A stretch of 64,000 bases of DNA, taken from positions 3,348,001 through 3,412,000 of the forward strand of contig JAWPMV010000001.1 in assembly GCA_033391075.1 (NCBI GenBank), in the 5' to 3' direction. A model generated the notes under the pieces. It made no database searches, had not been told where the DNA came from, and saw only the letters and a list, made by a program, of their open reading frames with translations. The stretch comes from Bacteroidia bacterium (GTDB lineage Bacteria; Bacteroidota; Bacteroidia; J057). Positions within the stretch are counted from its first letter, which is position 1. Each line of letters opens with the position of its first letter. The position numbers were made by a program, and so were the translations under genes. Shown here piece by piece: positions 18,931 through 27,840 of this stretch.

Positions 18931-21900
18931 ATGGTGAACATGAATCGCGGGATACATATACTGGCAATTATATTGCTTCTGGGGCTACTGGGAGCATGTG
19001 ATCAGAGCAATAGCCTCTTCAAGGAGGTAAATGGCAAAAAGCTGGGGGTAAGATTTGTCAATTCTGTAGGACAAAATGATGTATACAACATCCTGACCTC
19101 CGAACACTTGTATAATGGAGGGGGAGTCGCTATTGAAGACTTCAACAATGATGGCTTAGCCGATATTTTCTTCACAGGAAACCTGGTTGAAAACAAATTA
19201 TACCTCAATTTAGGGGATTTAGACTTTGTTGATGTGAGTGAAAGCGCAGGCATTGCTGCCCCCAACAACTGGTGCTCAGGCGTAAGTGTGGTTGATATCA
19301 ACAATGATGGGTGGAAAGACATTTATGTGAGTTCTACCATGTCAGGCAATCCTGATTCACGCACCAATCTCTTTTTCATAAACAAAGGTCTGGATAAAAA
19401 TGGCAATCCCATTTTCGAAGATCAGGCAAAGGCCCTTGGTCTCGCAGATGTAGGCTATTCGACCCAGGCTGTATTCTTTGATTACGATAGAGATGATGAC
19501 CTGGATGTTTACCTGCTAACCAATCAGCTCGAAGTCAGAGCGCCTAATAAATTTTTCTTTAAGCGGAAAGATGGTTCTGCCCCCAATACAGATCGCTTAT
19601 ACAGAAATAATGGAGACGGAAGCTTTAGCAATGTATCGCGCGAAGCAGGAATCCTGATTGAAGGATATGGCTTGGGAATCAATGTATTTGATATCAATCA
19701 AGACGGCTGGCTGGACGTATATGTTTCTAATGATTATCTCAGCAATGACCTCCTGTACATCAATAATCAGGACGGAACTTTTAGCAATAAAATATCAGAA
19801 TACTTCAAGCATCAGGCGCACTCTTCTATGGGCTGTGATGTAGCAGATATAAACAATGATGGCTTACCAGATATAGTGAGCCTGGAAATGCTTCCCAATG
19901 AGATGACAAGAAGGAAGCAAATGTGGGGAGCTCCCAGCTTATCAAAAGACCAAAACAGTGATAAACTGGGTTATGAATACCAGTACATGCGAAATACCCT
20001 GCAGATAAATCAAGGCCTGGGAGAAAATGGAGAAGTAAAGTTCGGAGATGTTTCTCTACATGCAGGTCTTTACGCTACGGAATGGAGTTGGGCAGCCTTG
20101 TTCAATGACTATGACGCAGATGGGAAAAAAGATTTATTCATCAGCAATGGTTTCCCAAAAGACATCACCGATATGGACTTCATGGCCTTCAAGTCCAGCA
20201 CCAATCTTGCTACGAATCGCCAGGCTTTACTGGATGCCTTGCCAGAGGCCAAGATGCGCAATTTCTTTTACAGAAATACAGGTAATCTTAAGTTTGAGGA
20301 TGTATCAGCTAAATGGGGTATAGAAGAAAAAAGTTTTTCCAATGGTGCCGCTTATGGTGATTTGGATAATGATGGCGACCTGGATATTGTCATCAACAAT
20401 ATCAATGATAACGCTTCTTTTCTCATCAACCAGTCAGAAAATATCAATTACCTTCAGATTGCTTTGAAAGATGAGCATGGAGGAGCAAAAGCCCTGGGAG
20501 CAAATGTCGATATATTTATCAAAGGAGAAATCCAAAGTCAGCATTTCATGCCCGTGAGAGGCTATATTTCTTCTGTACAATCCATCCTGTTTTATGGATT
20601 AGGAGATCAAACAGAAGTCGATTCAATCAGAATCCGTTGGGCAGATGGCAGTTATCAAGTTGAAGGCAAGCAAGCTGGCAATCAGAAAATTGAGATCAAT
20701 TATAAAGGAGAAGAAAGGAAGGCGAAAGAAGCTAGAAATCTTCCCTTTGTAGAAATACAGGAAAATCTCAGATACAGACAGCAGGAAGCCCCCTTCATTG
20801 ACTTCACGGTTCAGATGCTCTTGCCAAAGCAATACAGTCGGCAGGGCCCTTCTGTTTCCATTGGGGATGTAGACAACAATGGTGAAGAAGACATTATTGT
20901 CGGAGGTTCCAGTATAGATGTGAGCAGACTTTTCCTTTCTAAAAAAGGAAACTTTGAGCAAAAAAATGTTGAGACCTATGACCTCATCCTGCGACAGGAA
21001 GATGTGGGCACTTTACTCTTTGATGCCGATAATGACAATGACCTGGACCTATACCTCGTAGGAGGAGGATCTGAAAGCGAGGCGGATGATCCCAATTATG
21101 AAGATCGTCTGATGATAAATGATGGGAAAGGAAATTTCTCCCGTGCTTTTAGGCGAATTCCACTAATAAAAACCAGTGGATCTGTTGTGAAAGGAGCTGA
21201 TTATGATAAAGATGGAGACATAGATTTGTTTGTTGGAGGACGATTTCTTCCAAAAGCCTACCCCTCCCCTGTCAACAGCTTTCTATTGAGAAATGATTTC
21301 GAAGGGAAAGACAAACCTCGATTTACAGACGTTGGTGCAGAAAGCTTTCCAGATCTGGATAAACTCGGAATGGTAACAGATGCCAGCTGGTCTGATTTTG
21401 ATGGAGATGGTTGGATCGATTTGCTTGTGATTGGAGAATGGATGGGTCCTCGTTTTTTCAAAAACAATCAGGGGAAATTTGTGGATGTTACAGAAGCCAG
21501 TGGACTAGGATCGCTGGTGGGATGGTGGACCTCTCTCACATCCGGAGATTTTGATAATGATGGAGATATAGACTATATGGCTGGAAATCTGGGTACAAAC
21601 TCATTTTACCAGGCATCTGATTCTATGCCTCTCTATATCTATGGGAAAGACTTTGACGGCAATGGAGGCTTTGACGCCTTCATGGCTAGTTCCATGGGAT
21701 ATGAGGACGGTAGAATATATCCCCTGCATTCCTGGGATGAAATGCAGAAACAAATGAATTTCCTGCGAAAGAAATTCATAAAATATGAAGACTATGCACG
21801 AAGCAGCATCACGGATCTATTTGATCCTGAACAATTGGATGCTGCCCTTGTCTATAAAGCCACTCACCTTAGATCAAGCTATTTTGAAAATCAGGGCAAT

Positions 21901-22437
21901 GGGAAATTTGTAGCCAAAGTACTTCCTCTTGAAGCACAACTGGCTCCTATTCAATCTATGCTCAGCCTTGATCTGAATGATGATTCCTATCTGGATGTAA
22001 TTCTGGTAGGCAATGATTATACGGGCGAATTCTTTTCCGGCCGCTATGATGCATTCAATGGTTTGGTACTTTATGGAAATGGCAAGGGATCTTTCCGACC
22101 TGCTAATTACACAGAGACAGGTTTTTTGGTGGATGGAGATGCGAGGGCGCTCGCCACATATCCTGACCCTTCAGGAAATATGCGCCTGCTTTCCTCCCAA
22201 AATCGAGCTCCTCTCAGTTTCTTTAAGGCAAGTGCTGAGCAAGAGTTCGTCAAGCTAAAAGCCTTGGACACCTGGGCCGAATTCACCTTTGAAGACGGCA
22301 GCAAAAGAAGAGTAGAGTTGACTTACGGAAGTTCCGGGCTCTCCCAGTCTTCTCGTCATCTTTTTCTCCCGAAAAACTTTAGCAGCCTGAAAATCTATAA
22401 TTCCAAAGGCGAACTGAGCTATGATTCAGCCCCCTAG
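18931..22437 (+). CDS. CRTAC1-like FG-GAP/ASPIC-UnbV lipoprotein, copy 2
   Basis: A 1168-residue paralogue of the preceding gene with the same plan. A lipoprotein signal (LGLLGAC) is followed by seven calcium-loop repeats (DFNNDGLADIFF, DINNDGWKDIYV and others), an ASPIC/UnbV domain at about 510-586 (RGYISSVQSILFYGLG, IRWADG), and seven more repeats, with the blades in the same order as copy 1. The two arose by tandem duplication and have diverged widely. It follows copy 1 by 10 bp and overlaps the next gene by 17 bp, so the three are translated from one mRNA. The start is ATG 18931; ATG 18940 is also possible. An outer-membrane location is inferred, and the substrate is unknown. Confidence 0.9.
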   Translation: MVNMNRGIHILAIILLLGLLGACDQSNSLFKEVNGKKLGVRFVNSVGQNDVYNILTSEHLYNGGGVAIEDFNNDGLADIFFTGNLVENKLYLNLGDLDFVDVSESAGIAAPNNWCSGVSVVDINNDGWKDIYVSSTMSGNPDSRTNLFFINKGLDKNGNPIFEDQAKALGLADVGYSTQAVFFDYDRDDDLDVYLLTNQLEVRAPNKFFFKRKDGSAPNTDRLYRNNGDGSFSNVSREAGILIEGYGLGINVFDINQDGWLDVYVSNDYLSNDLLYINNQDGTFSNKISEYFKHQAHSSMGCDVADINNDGLPDIVSLEMLPNEMTRRKQMWGAPSLSKDQNSDKLGYEYQYMRNTLQINQGLGENGEVKFGDVSLHAGLYATEWSWAALFNDYDADGKKDLFISNGFPKDITDMDFMAFKSSTNLATNRQALLDALPEAKMRNFFYRNTGNLKFEDVSAKWGIEEKSFSNGAAYGDLDNDGDLDIVINNINDNASFLINQSENINYLQIALKDEHGGAKALGANVDIFIKGEIQSQHFMPVRGYISSVQSILFYGLGDQTEVDSIRIRWADGSYQVEGKQAGNQKIEINYKGEERKAKEARNLPFVEIQENLRYRQQEAPFIDFTVQMLLPKQYSRQGPSVSIGDVDNNGEEDIIVGGSSIDVSRLFLSKKGNFEQKNVETYDLILRQEDVGTLLFDADNDNDLDLYLVGGGSESEADDPNYEDRLMINDGKGNFSRAFRRIPLIKTSGSVVKGADYDKDGDIDLFVGGRFLPKAYPSPVNSFLLRNDFEGKDKPRFTDVGAESFPDLDKLGMVTDASWSDFDGDGWIDLLVIGEWMGPRFFKNNQGKFVDVTEASGLGSLVGWWTSLTSGDFDNDGDIDYMAGNLGTNSFYQASDSMPLYIYGKDFDGNGGFDAFMASSMGYEDGRIYPLHSWDEMQKQMNFLRKKFIKYEDYARSSITDLFDPEQLDAALVYKATHLRSSYFENQGNGKFVAKVLPLEAQLAPIQSMLSLDLNDDSYLDVILVGNDYTGEFFSGRYDAFNGLVLYGNGKGSFRPANYTETGFLVDGDARALATYPDPSGNMRLLSSQNRAPLSFFKASAEQEFVKLKALDTWAEFTFEDGSKRRVELTYGSSGLSQSSRHLFLPKNFSSLKIYNSKGELSYDSAP

Positions 22438-23983
22438 TTCAGGCATACAGAATCGATTGAATCAACAGTATTTCCTGCTGATACTTTTTTTGCTATGTCT
22501 CTCTTGTGAACAAAGAGAACAAAGTGAAAGAAAGTCTGTAGTCCATCCAGAGGGACTTGAATTGGCACGTAATCATTGCCAGTCTTGTCATATGCTTCCT
22601 CAACCCGGAGAGCTGGATAAAAGCACCTGGAGAAATGAGGTCCTCCCAAAAATGGGATTACGCCTGGGAATCAAAACCAGCAATACCAATTATCAGAAAG
22701 AGCTCGAAGCTCTTCAGCTATTTCCTGAAAGCCCTGCCCTCGAAAGAGAGGAATGGTTATCTGTCATGGATTATTTCATCGACAATGCTCCCCTCTTTAG
22801 TAATTCCTCTGCTTCAAATCAGGAATTAGCCCTCAACATGGCTAACTTCAGGGCCTCCGATGCAGGAATCAAGCTGACTCCTCTGACTACATTGATCCAC
22901 TTCGATGAAGAAAGTCAACAATTATTTATAGGAAACGCAACCGAAGGAAGCTTACACCTCTTCGATACAAAGCTGGAGGCTAAAAAGGTCTACCAGCTCG
23001 ATGGAGCCCCTTCCGATATCATCATAAAAGAAGAAGGGTATTATGTGCTCAGCATGGGCCAGGTAATGCCCCACGAAAAAGAAATCGGAAAATTGAGTTT
23101 TATCCCAAAAGCTGCAGATCGTACTGAGCAAATAAAGCACTTGATCACCGGACTTAAAAGACCCGTTTCAGCTTCCATGGCAGACTTGGATAGAGATGGA
23201 AATGAAGATATGGTCATTTCTTCTTTTGGAAATCTGGATGGGCGACTCCTCCTTTATCTGAATGTAAGGGGAAATAAAAGTTCACAAAAGGTCCTGAAAG
23301 TAAGTGCTGGAGCCAGTAAAAACATACTCCGGGATTGGGACAAAGATGGGGACCTAGATATTGTCGTTCTGATAGCCCAGGGCGATGAAGGAATATACCT
23401 GTTTAGAAATGATGGCCAGGCAAATTTTACAGAGGAAAAAATCCTCAGATTTCCTGCGAGCTATGGATCTACCCATTTTGAAATCCTCGATCTGAATGAA
23501 GATGGAAAAGAAGACATCCTGTATACCAGTGGAGATAATGGGGACTATTTTCCCGTGATGAAGGATTTTCATGGCATACGGATTTTTCTTCAGAAGGAAA
23601 ATGGAGTGTTTAAAGAGGAAGTTTTTCTCCCTCAAAATGGGGTTTTCAAAGCCCTCGTACAGGATTTTGACCAGGATGGAGATATGGACATTGCTAGTAT
23701 ATCTTATTTCCCTGATTATAAAAAGCGGCCCCATGAAAGTTTTGTTTACTATGAAAATCAGGGAAATTTTGAGTTTAAAGCCACTTCTTTTCCAGAAAGT
23801 ACGTCAGGTAAGTGGCTGACCATGGCTCAGGCCGATTGGGATGGAGATGGAGACCAGGACCTCTTTTTGGGTTCAGCTTTGTTCATGCGAACAGGAGTTT
23901 CCGCAGAAATAAAAACTGCCTGGCGAAAACATGCGCCTCCTTTATTTGTTTTGGAGAATATGACTAATGACGAGCAGGAATAA
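22421..23983 (+). CDS. c-type heme / FG-GAP repeat lipoprotein
   Basis: A 520-residue lipoprotein (lipobox LCLSC, Cys29). It has one covalent heme site, CQSCH at residues 53-57, with a possible methionine ligand in VLPKMG. A propeller follows with five calcium loops (DLDRDGNEDMV, DWDKDGDLDIVV, DLNEDGKEDIL, DFDQDGDMDIAS, DWDGDGDQDLFL). The first 17 bases overlap the end of the previous gene in another frame, a sign of translational coupling. It has no ASPIC/UnbV domain, so it is a related but distinct member of the block. The heme suggests that electrons are moved, perhaps from an oxidation done with the CRTAC1-like partners. That is inference from co-occurrence only. Confidence 0.9.
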   Translation: MIQPPSSGIQNRLNQQYFLLILFLLCLSCEQREQSERKSVVHPEGLELARNHCQSCHMLPQPGELDKSTWRNEVLPKMGLRLGIKTSNTNYQKELEALQLFPESPALEREEWLSVMDYFIDNAPLFSNSSASNQELALNMANFRASDAGIKLTPLTTLIHFDEESQQLFIGNATEGSLHLFDTKLEAKKVYQLDGAPSDIIIKEEGYYVLSMGQVMPHEKEIGKLSFIPKAADRTEQIKHLITGLKRPVSASMADLDRDGNEDMVISSFGNLDGRLLLYLNVRGNKSSQKVLKVSAGASKNILRDWDKDGDLDIVVLIAQGDEGIYLFRNDGQANFTEEKILRFPASYGSTHFEILDLNEDGKEDILYTSGDNGDYFPVMKDFHGIRIFLQKENGVFKEEVFLPQNGVFKALVQDFDQDGDMDIASISYFPDYKKRPHESFVYYENQGNFEFKATSFPESTSGKWLTMAQADWDGDGDQDLFLGSALFMRTGVSAEIKTAWRKHAPPLFVLENMTNDEQE

Positions 23984-24076
23984 ATGGGAAGAAAAATGAG
24001 TCTAATGCCTGAGAATTATGGAGGGATATTCAAACCCTCAAGAATAAGTAAAATTGCCTTAAAGAAGGATCAATTC

Positions 24077-26785
24077 ATGCGAATTACAACAGTCTTATTG
24101 GGATGTTTTTTATGCTGCTTATCTAGCATGTACGCCCAGTCCAATGGAGAAAGAATCAGTTTGACAGAGGGGCTTAAAAAACTGGAGAAGCAGTTTGGAG
24201 TCAGCTTGTATTATGATGCAGAATTTCTCCCCAAAAGGGAGGTCAATATGCCAGATGCTGCTGAAACTATTGAATCCTCTTTGGATGCAGTGTTGAAGAA
24301 TACCGGGCTCTCATTCATAAATTATCGAGATTATGCATTTATCATCGCTCCCGTAGATCAGATAGATCGCAAGTATAACCGCCAATACTTTGCGGAAAGA
24401 GATAGTATAAAAGAAAGCATTGCCCGATTTAAAGAAGAAGTGGAAGCTTTTAGTGTAGGAACAGCCGGAGCTACAGAAACGGGCGGCAGCTATACCATAG
24501 AAGGATTTATTACAGACGATGCCAGCGATGAATTTCTGGTAGGTGCGAGTATATCTGTTGAAGGAACAGGTAAAGGAGCCATCAGTAACGAAATTGGGAA
24601 ATTTAAGCTCAGCCTGACAAGTGGAGATTATGTACTCCTGATGAAATCCATGGGCTATGTCGACAGTCGAATTAAACTGACTGTTTTAGGAAGCGGAAAC
24701 CTGGATTTGAACCTCAGCAAAGAAGCCATTCAATTGGATGAGATCGTTATCAGTTCTGAGGCCCAAAACTCAAATGTCAGCAGTACAGATGTCGGCAGAG
24801 AGGTTTTGTCTGTGAAAGAGATGAAACGACTTCCAGCATTTATGGGAGAAGCAGATGTGATAAAAACGCTGCTTTTGCTACCTGGAGTGAGTTCTGTGGG
24901 AGAAGGAGCAGGAGGATTAAATGTGAGGGGAGGAAATGTTGATCAGAATCTGGTGATGCAAGATGGTATGTATCTTTTCAATACTTCTCATGTATTAGGT
25001 TTGTTCTCTTTATTCAATCCCGATGTAGTGAACAAGGTTGATTTATATAAAGGAAGCATGCCTGCTCGATATGGAGGTAGATTATCCTCTATCCTGGATG
25101 TAGAACTCAAAGAAGGAAATTATCAGAAATTTACGGGAAAAGGAGGTCTCGGTCTGGTCTCCAGTCGTCTTACCCTGGAAACTCCTATCCAAAAAGGGAA
25201 AAGCTCCATCATTGTCGGTTCCCGTTTTTCTATTTCAGATTACCTTTTTGATGTGATTGAAATTGCCGAAATCCAGGAAAGCTCGGCCTTCTTTTATGAT
25301 ACCAATGCAAAATTTACCCAAAGATTTGGGGATAAGGGCAAACTGAGCCTGAGTGGATACTATAGCCAGGATAGATTCAAGTTTGACCAGGAATTTGATT
25401 TCAGGTGGAAAACCAGAGGCGTGAATGCCAATTTCAATTACCTTTTCTCCAATACCTTTTCTTTCAATCTTGAGGCAGTCTATAGTTTATATGAAAGTAG
25501 CTGGACAGAGGAAAATTCCAATCGGGCCTTTTTATTGGAAAATGGCATCAACTACCTGAAAGTAAGGCCAGAGATAAATCTGAGCATTGGAGATTTGCAT
25601 AATCTAAATGCCGGGATAGAATTCAATAATTATGAAGTTGATCCGGGAGCAATAAGTCCCCTCAATGCTTCTTCCACGACCATTGCCAAAGATGTTCCGG
25701 ATGAGCAGGGAAGAGACATTGCTCTATACCTCAATGATGAATTTGCCCTTACGGATCAACTTTCCTTAAACCTGGGTCTGAGGTATGTATACTATCAAAG
25801 TCTGGGGCCGGGAGAGGTTTCTCTTTATGCTGAAGGAGTAGCTCGTTTGCCTGAAGCTGAAATTGGAACAGTCAATTATGGGGATGGTGAATTGATTACC
25901 AGCTATTCAGGCCTGGAACCAAGGGCTTCCCTTAGATTTAGTTTTGATGAAACTGCTTCTATCAAAATGAGCTATAATCGCACCCAGCAATTTATCAATC
26001 AGCTTTCAAATACAACAGCCGTATCTCCCGTGGATATTTGGCAATTGAGCAATACTTATATTGAACCTCTTCGAGCCAATAACTATTCCTTTGGTTTCTT
26101 TAAAAACTTTATCAGCAATACCTGGGAGAGTTCGCTGGAGGTCTTTTTCCGGGATATCGATAACCTGATTGAATATAGGGACCTGGCCAATCTTCTCGTA
26201 AACGATCAGTTGGAAACGGAGATCCTTTCCGGGATAGGGAGAAGCTATGGAGCCGAATTTTCTCTGAGGAAAAATAAAGGCCGCCTGACAGGTTGGCTGG
26301 GCTATACCTACTCACGAACAGAAAGAAAAACCGAGGGAGAATTCATCGAAGAATCGATCAATAATAATGAGTGGTTTTTATCAAACTACGACAGGCCTCA
26401 TGATATCAGTTTTGTCCTGACTTTCCAGGCCAATAAGAAGAATCATTTCGGACTAAATTTTGTCTATAGTTCCGGTCGCCCCATTACGGCTCCGGCAGCT
26501 AGTTTTAGTGTAGGGAATGCATTGAATGTCCCTATTTATTCTGAAAGAAATAGCATCAGGATTCCCGCCTATCACCGCCTGGATTTCTCTTATACCGTTG
26601 GACAAAGTCATAAGAAAGAACAATTGTGGCGAAGTAGCTGGACCTTTGGCGTGTTCAATGTTTATGGTCGTAGAAATCCTTTTACTGTCTTTTTCACCCA
26701 GGATGCAGCCGCTCCCCCTCAGGCAAACAGACTTTCTGTATTGGGGAGCATCATTCCTTCTATCACCTATAATTTTAGTTTCTAA
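24077..26785 (+). CDS. TonB-dependent receptor with N-terminal STN domain
   Basis: A 902-residue outer-membrane receptor. Counting from the chosen start, a signal peptide (MRITTVLLGCFLCC... ending at YAQ) leads to an STN-like domain (about 25-105; LTEGLKKLEKQFGVSLYY), a carboxypeptidase-regulatory-like domain (about 140-220), a plug (LPAFMGEADVIKTLLLLPGVSSVGEG, split here by length; NVRGGNVDQNLVMQDG) and a barrel ending in YNFSF. The frame also opens at an ATG at 23984, directly after the previous stop, but the signal peptide begins at 24077, which has AGGA upstream. STN domains often talk to an anti-sigma factor (FecR), yet no FecR or ECF sigma gene is near. It is followed with a 1-base overlap by its usual DUF4249 partner. 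Confidence 0.92.
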   Translation: MRITTVLLGCFLCCLSSMYAQSNGERISLTEGLKKLEKQFGVSLYYDAEFLPKREVNMPDAAETIESSLDAVLKNTGLSFINYRDYAFIIAPVDQIDRKYNRQYFAERDSIKESIARFKEEVEAFSVGTAGATETGGSYTIEGFITDDASDEFLVGASISVEGTGKGAISNEIGKFKLSLTSGDYVLLMKSMGYVDSRIKLTVLGSGNLDLNLSKEAIQLDEIVISSEAQNSNVSSTDVGREVLSVKEMKRLPAFMGEADVIKTLLLLPGVSSVGEGAGGLNVRGGNVDQNLVMQDGMYLFNTSHVLGLFSLFNPDVVNKVDLYKGSMPARYGGRLSSILDVELKEGNYQKFTGKGGLGLVSSRLTLETPIQKGKSSIIVGSRFSISDYLFDVIEIAEIQESSAFFYDTNAKFTQRFGDKGKLSLSGYYSQDRFKFDQEFDFRWKTRGVNANFNYLFSNTFSFNLEAVYSLYESSWTEENSNRAFLLENGINYLKVRPEINLSIGDLHNLNAGIEFNNYEVDPGAISPLNASSTTIAKDVPDEQGRDIALYLNDEFALTDQLSLNLGLRYVYYQSLGPGEVSLYAEGVARLPEAEIGTVNYGDGELITSYSGLEPRASLRFSFDETASIKMSYNRTQQFINQLSNTTAVSPVDIWQLSNTYIEPLRANNYSFGFFKNFISNTWESSLEVFFRDIDNLIEYRDLANLLVNDQLETEILSGIGRSYGAEFSLRKNKGRLTGWLGYTYSRTERKTEGEFIEESINNNEWFLSNYDRPHDISFVLTFQANKKNHFGLNFVYSSGRPITAPAASFSVGNALNVPIYSERNSIRIPAYHRLDFSYTVGQSHKKEQLWRSSWTFGVFNVYGRRNPFTVFFTQDAAAPPQANRLSVLGSIIPSITYNFSF

Positions 26786-27834
26786 TGCAGTCAATATATA
26801 TGAGAATATTAGCAATAATTTCAGGCATAGGCTTACTCATTATGGGAGCCTGTATTGATATTATTGAATTGGAAACGGAGAACAAAGCGGACGGTATCAT
26901 CATTGTTGATGCAAATCTGGAATTGAGTTCCCGTTCCGCAACTGTGCAAATCAGACAAGCCGCAGCTTTCTCTGCCGGTCCGGATGGGGTGGAACTTCCC
27001 GTAGGAGGAGCAAGGGTTCGATTAGAGGAAATAGGAGGTACAGAATTGACTCTGATTGAAACAGAAACCGGAATATATAAAACAGATGATGCGATTGGAG
27101 AAGCAGGTAAATCCTACCAATTATTTATAGAAGTCAATGGAGAAAGCTATGAATCTAAAATTGAAGTAATGCCTGAAAGGGTCCCCTTTGATTTTATAGA
27201 TCATGTACAACGCCTTGAAAGTTTCAACAATTCACAGGGCAATATTGAAACGCAGGAGGTAGTTGCAATTCGATCTACCACTGACTTACCCAATAATGGA
27301 GAAGGAATCTTTTTGCGTTACCGGGCCTCAGGAGTTTACCAGTTCAATGAACGGGTAAGTATCAACGATAAGATTTGCTATGTTCCAGAAAGAATTGATA
27401 ACAATCAGCTCACCATTATTAATGGTTCCAGTCTGAATAATGGCGCACTCAATCAACAGGAATTTCTACTCAAAAGAGTAGATAGCAGGCTGGCAAAACG
27501 TTACTGCTTTACCCTTGTTCAAATATCTATTACCGAAAATGAATACAATTTCTGGACAGCTATAGAAGATGAATTTGACCGTACGGGAGATATCTTCGAG
27601 ACTCCTCCCGCCAAAATCAATGGAAATATCCTCAATACAGTTAATACCAAAAACGATATCATTGGCCTTTTCTCAGTTACGGTCGCAGATTCCGCCAAAT
27701 ATGTGATTACAGGATCAGATGTAGGTTTTAGTAGAGGCCCCTGTGAAGGATTCCCGCCACCTGCTCAAGGTTCTCCTTGCTACAATTGTCTACTTATTCA
27801 AAATTCTTCCTATCAGGAACCTGATTGTTTCTAA
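26785..27834 (+). CDS. DUF4249-family lipoprotein
   Basis: A 349-residue lipoprotein whose signal peptide ends at MGAC, followed by the DUF4249 plan: an N-terminal beta-sandwich with IIIVDANLELSS, VPVGGARVRLEE-like and GKSYQLFIEV segments, then a second beta domain. The C-terminus holds a cysteine-rich tail (GPCEGFPP, SPCYNC, PDCF). DUF4249 proteins occur almost only beside TonB-dependent receptors of this type and are presumed surface partners that help capture the ligand. The start ATG shares its A with the stop TAA of the receptor. ATG 26800 is an alternative start that would give a tighter signal peptide. Confidence 0.88.
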   Translation: MQSIYMRILAIISGIGLLIMGACIDIIELETENKADGIIIVDANLELSSRSATVQIRQAAAFSAGPDGVELPVGGARVRLEEIGGTELTLIETETGIYKTDDAIGEAGKSYQLFIEVNGESYESKIEVMPERVPFDFIDHVQRLESFNNSQGNIETQEVVAIRSTTDLPNNGEGIFLRYRASGVYQFNERVSINDKICYVPERIDNNQLTIINGSSLNNGALNQQEFLLKRVDSRLAKRYCFTLVQISITENEYNFWTAIEDEFDRTGDIFETPPAKINGNILNTVNTKNDIIGLFSVTVADSAKYVITGSDVGFSRGPCEGFPPPAQGSPCYNCLLIQNSSYQEPDCF

Positions 27835-27840
27835 AAAATT

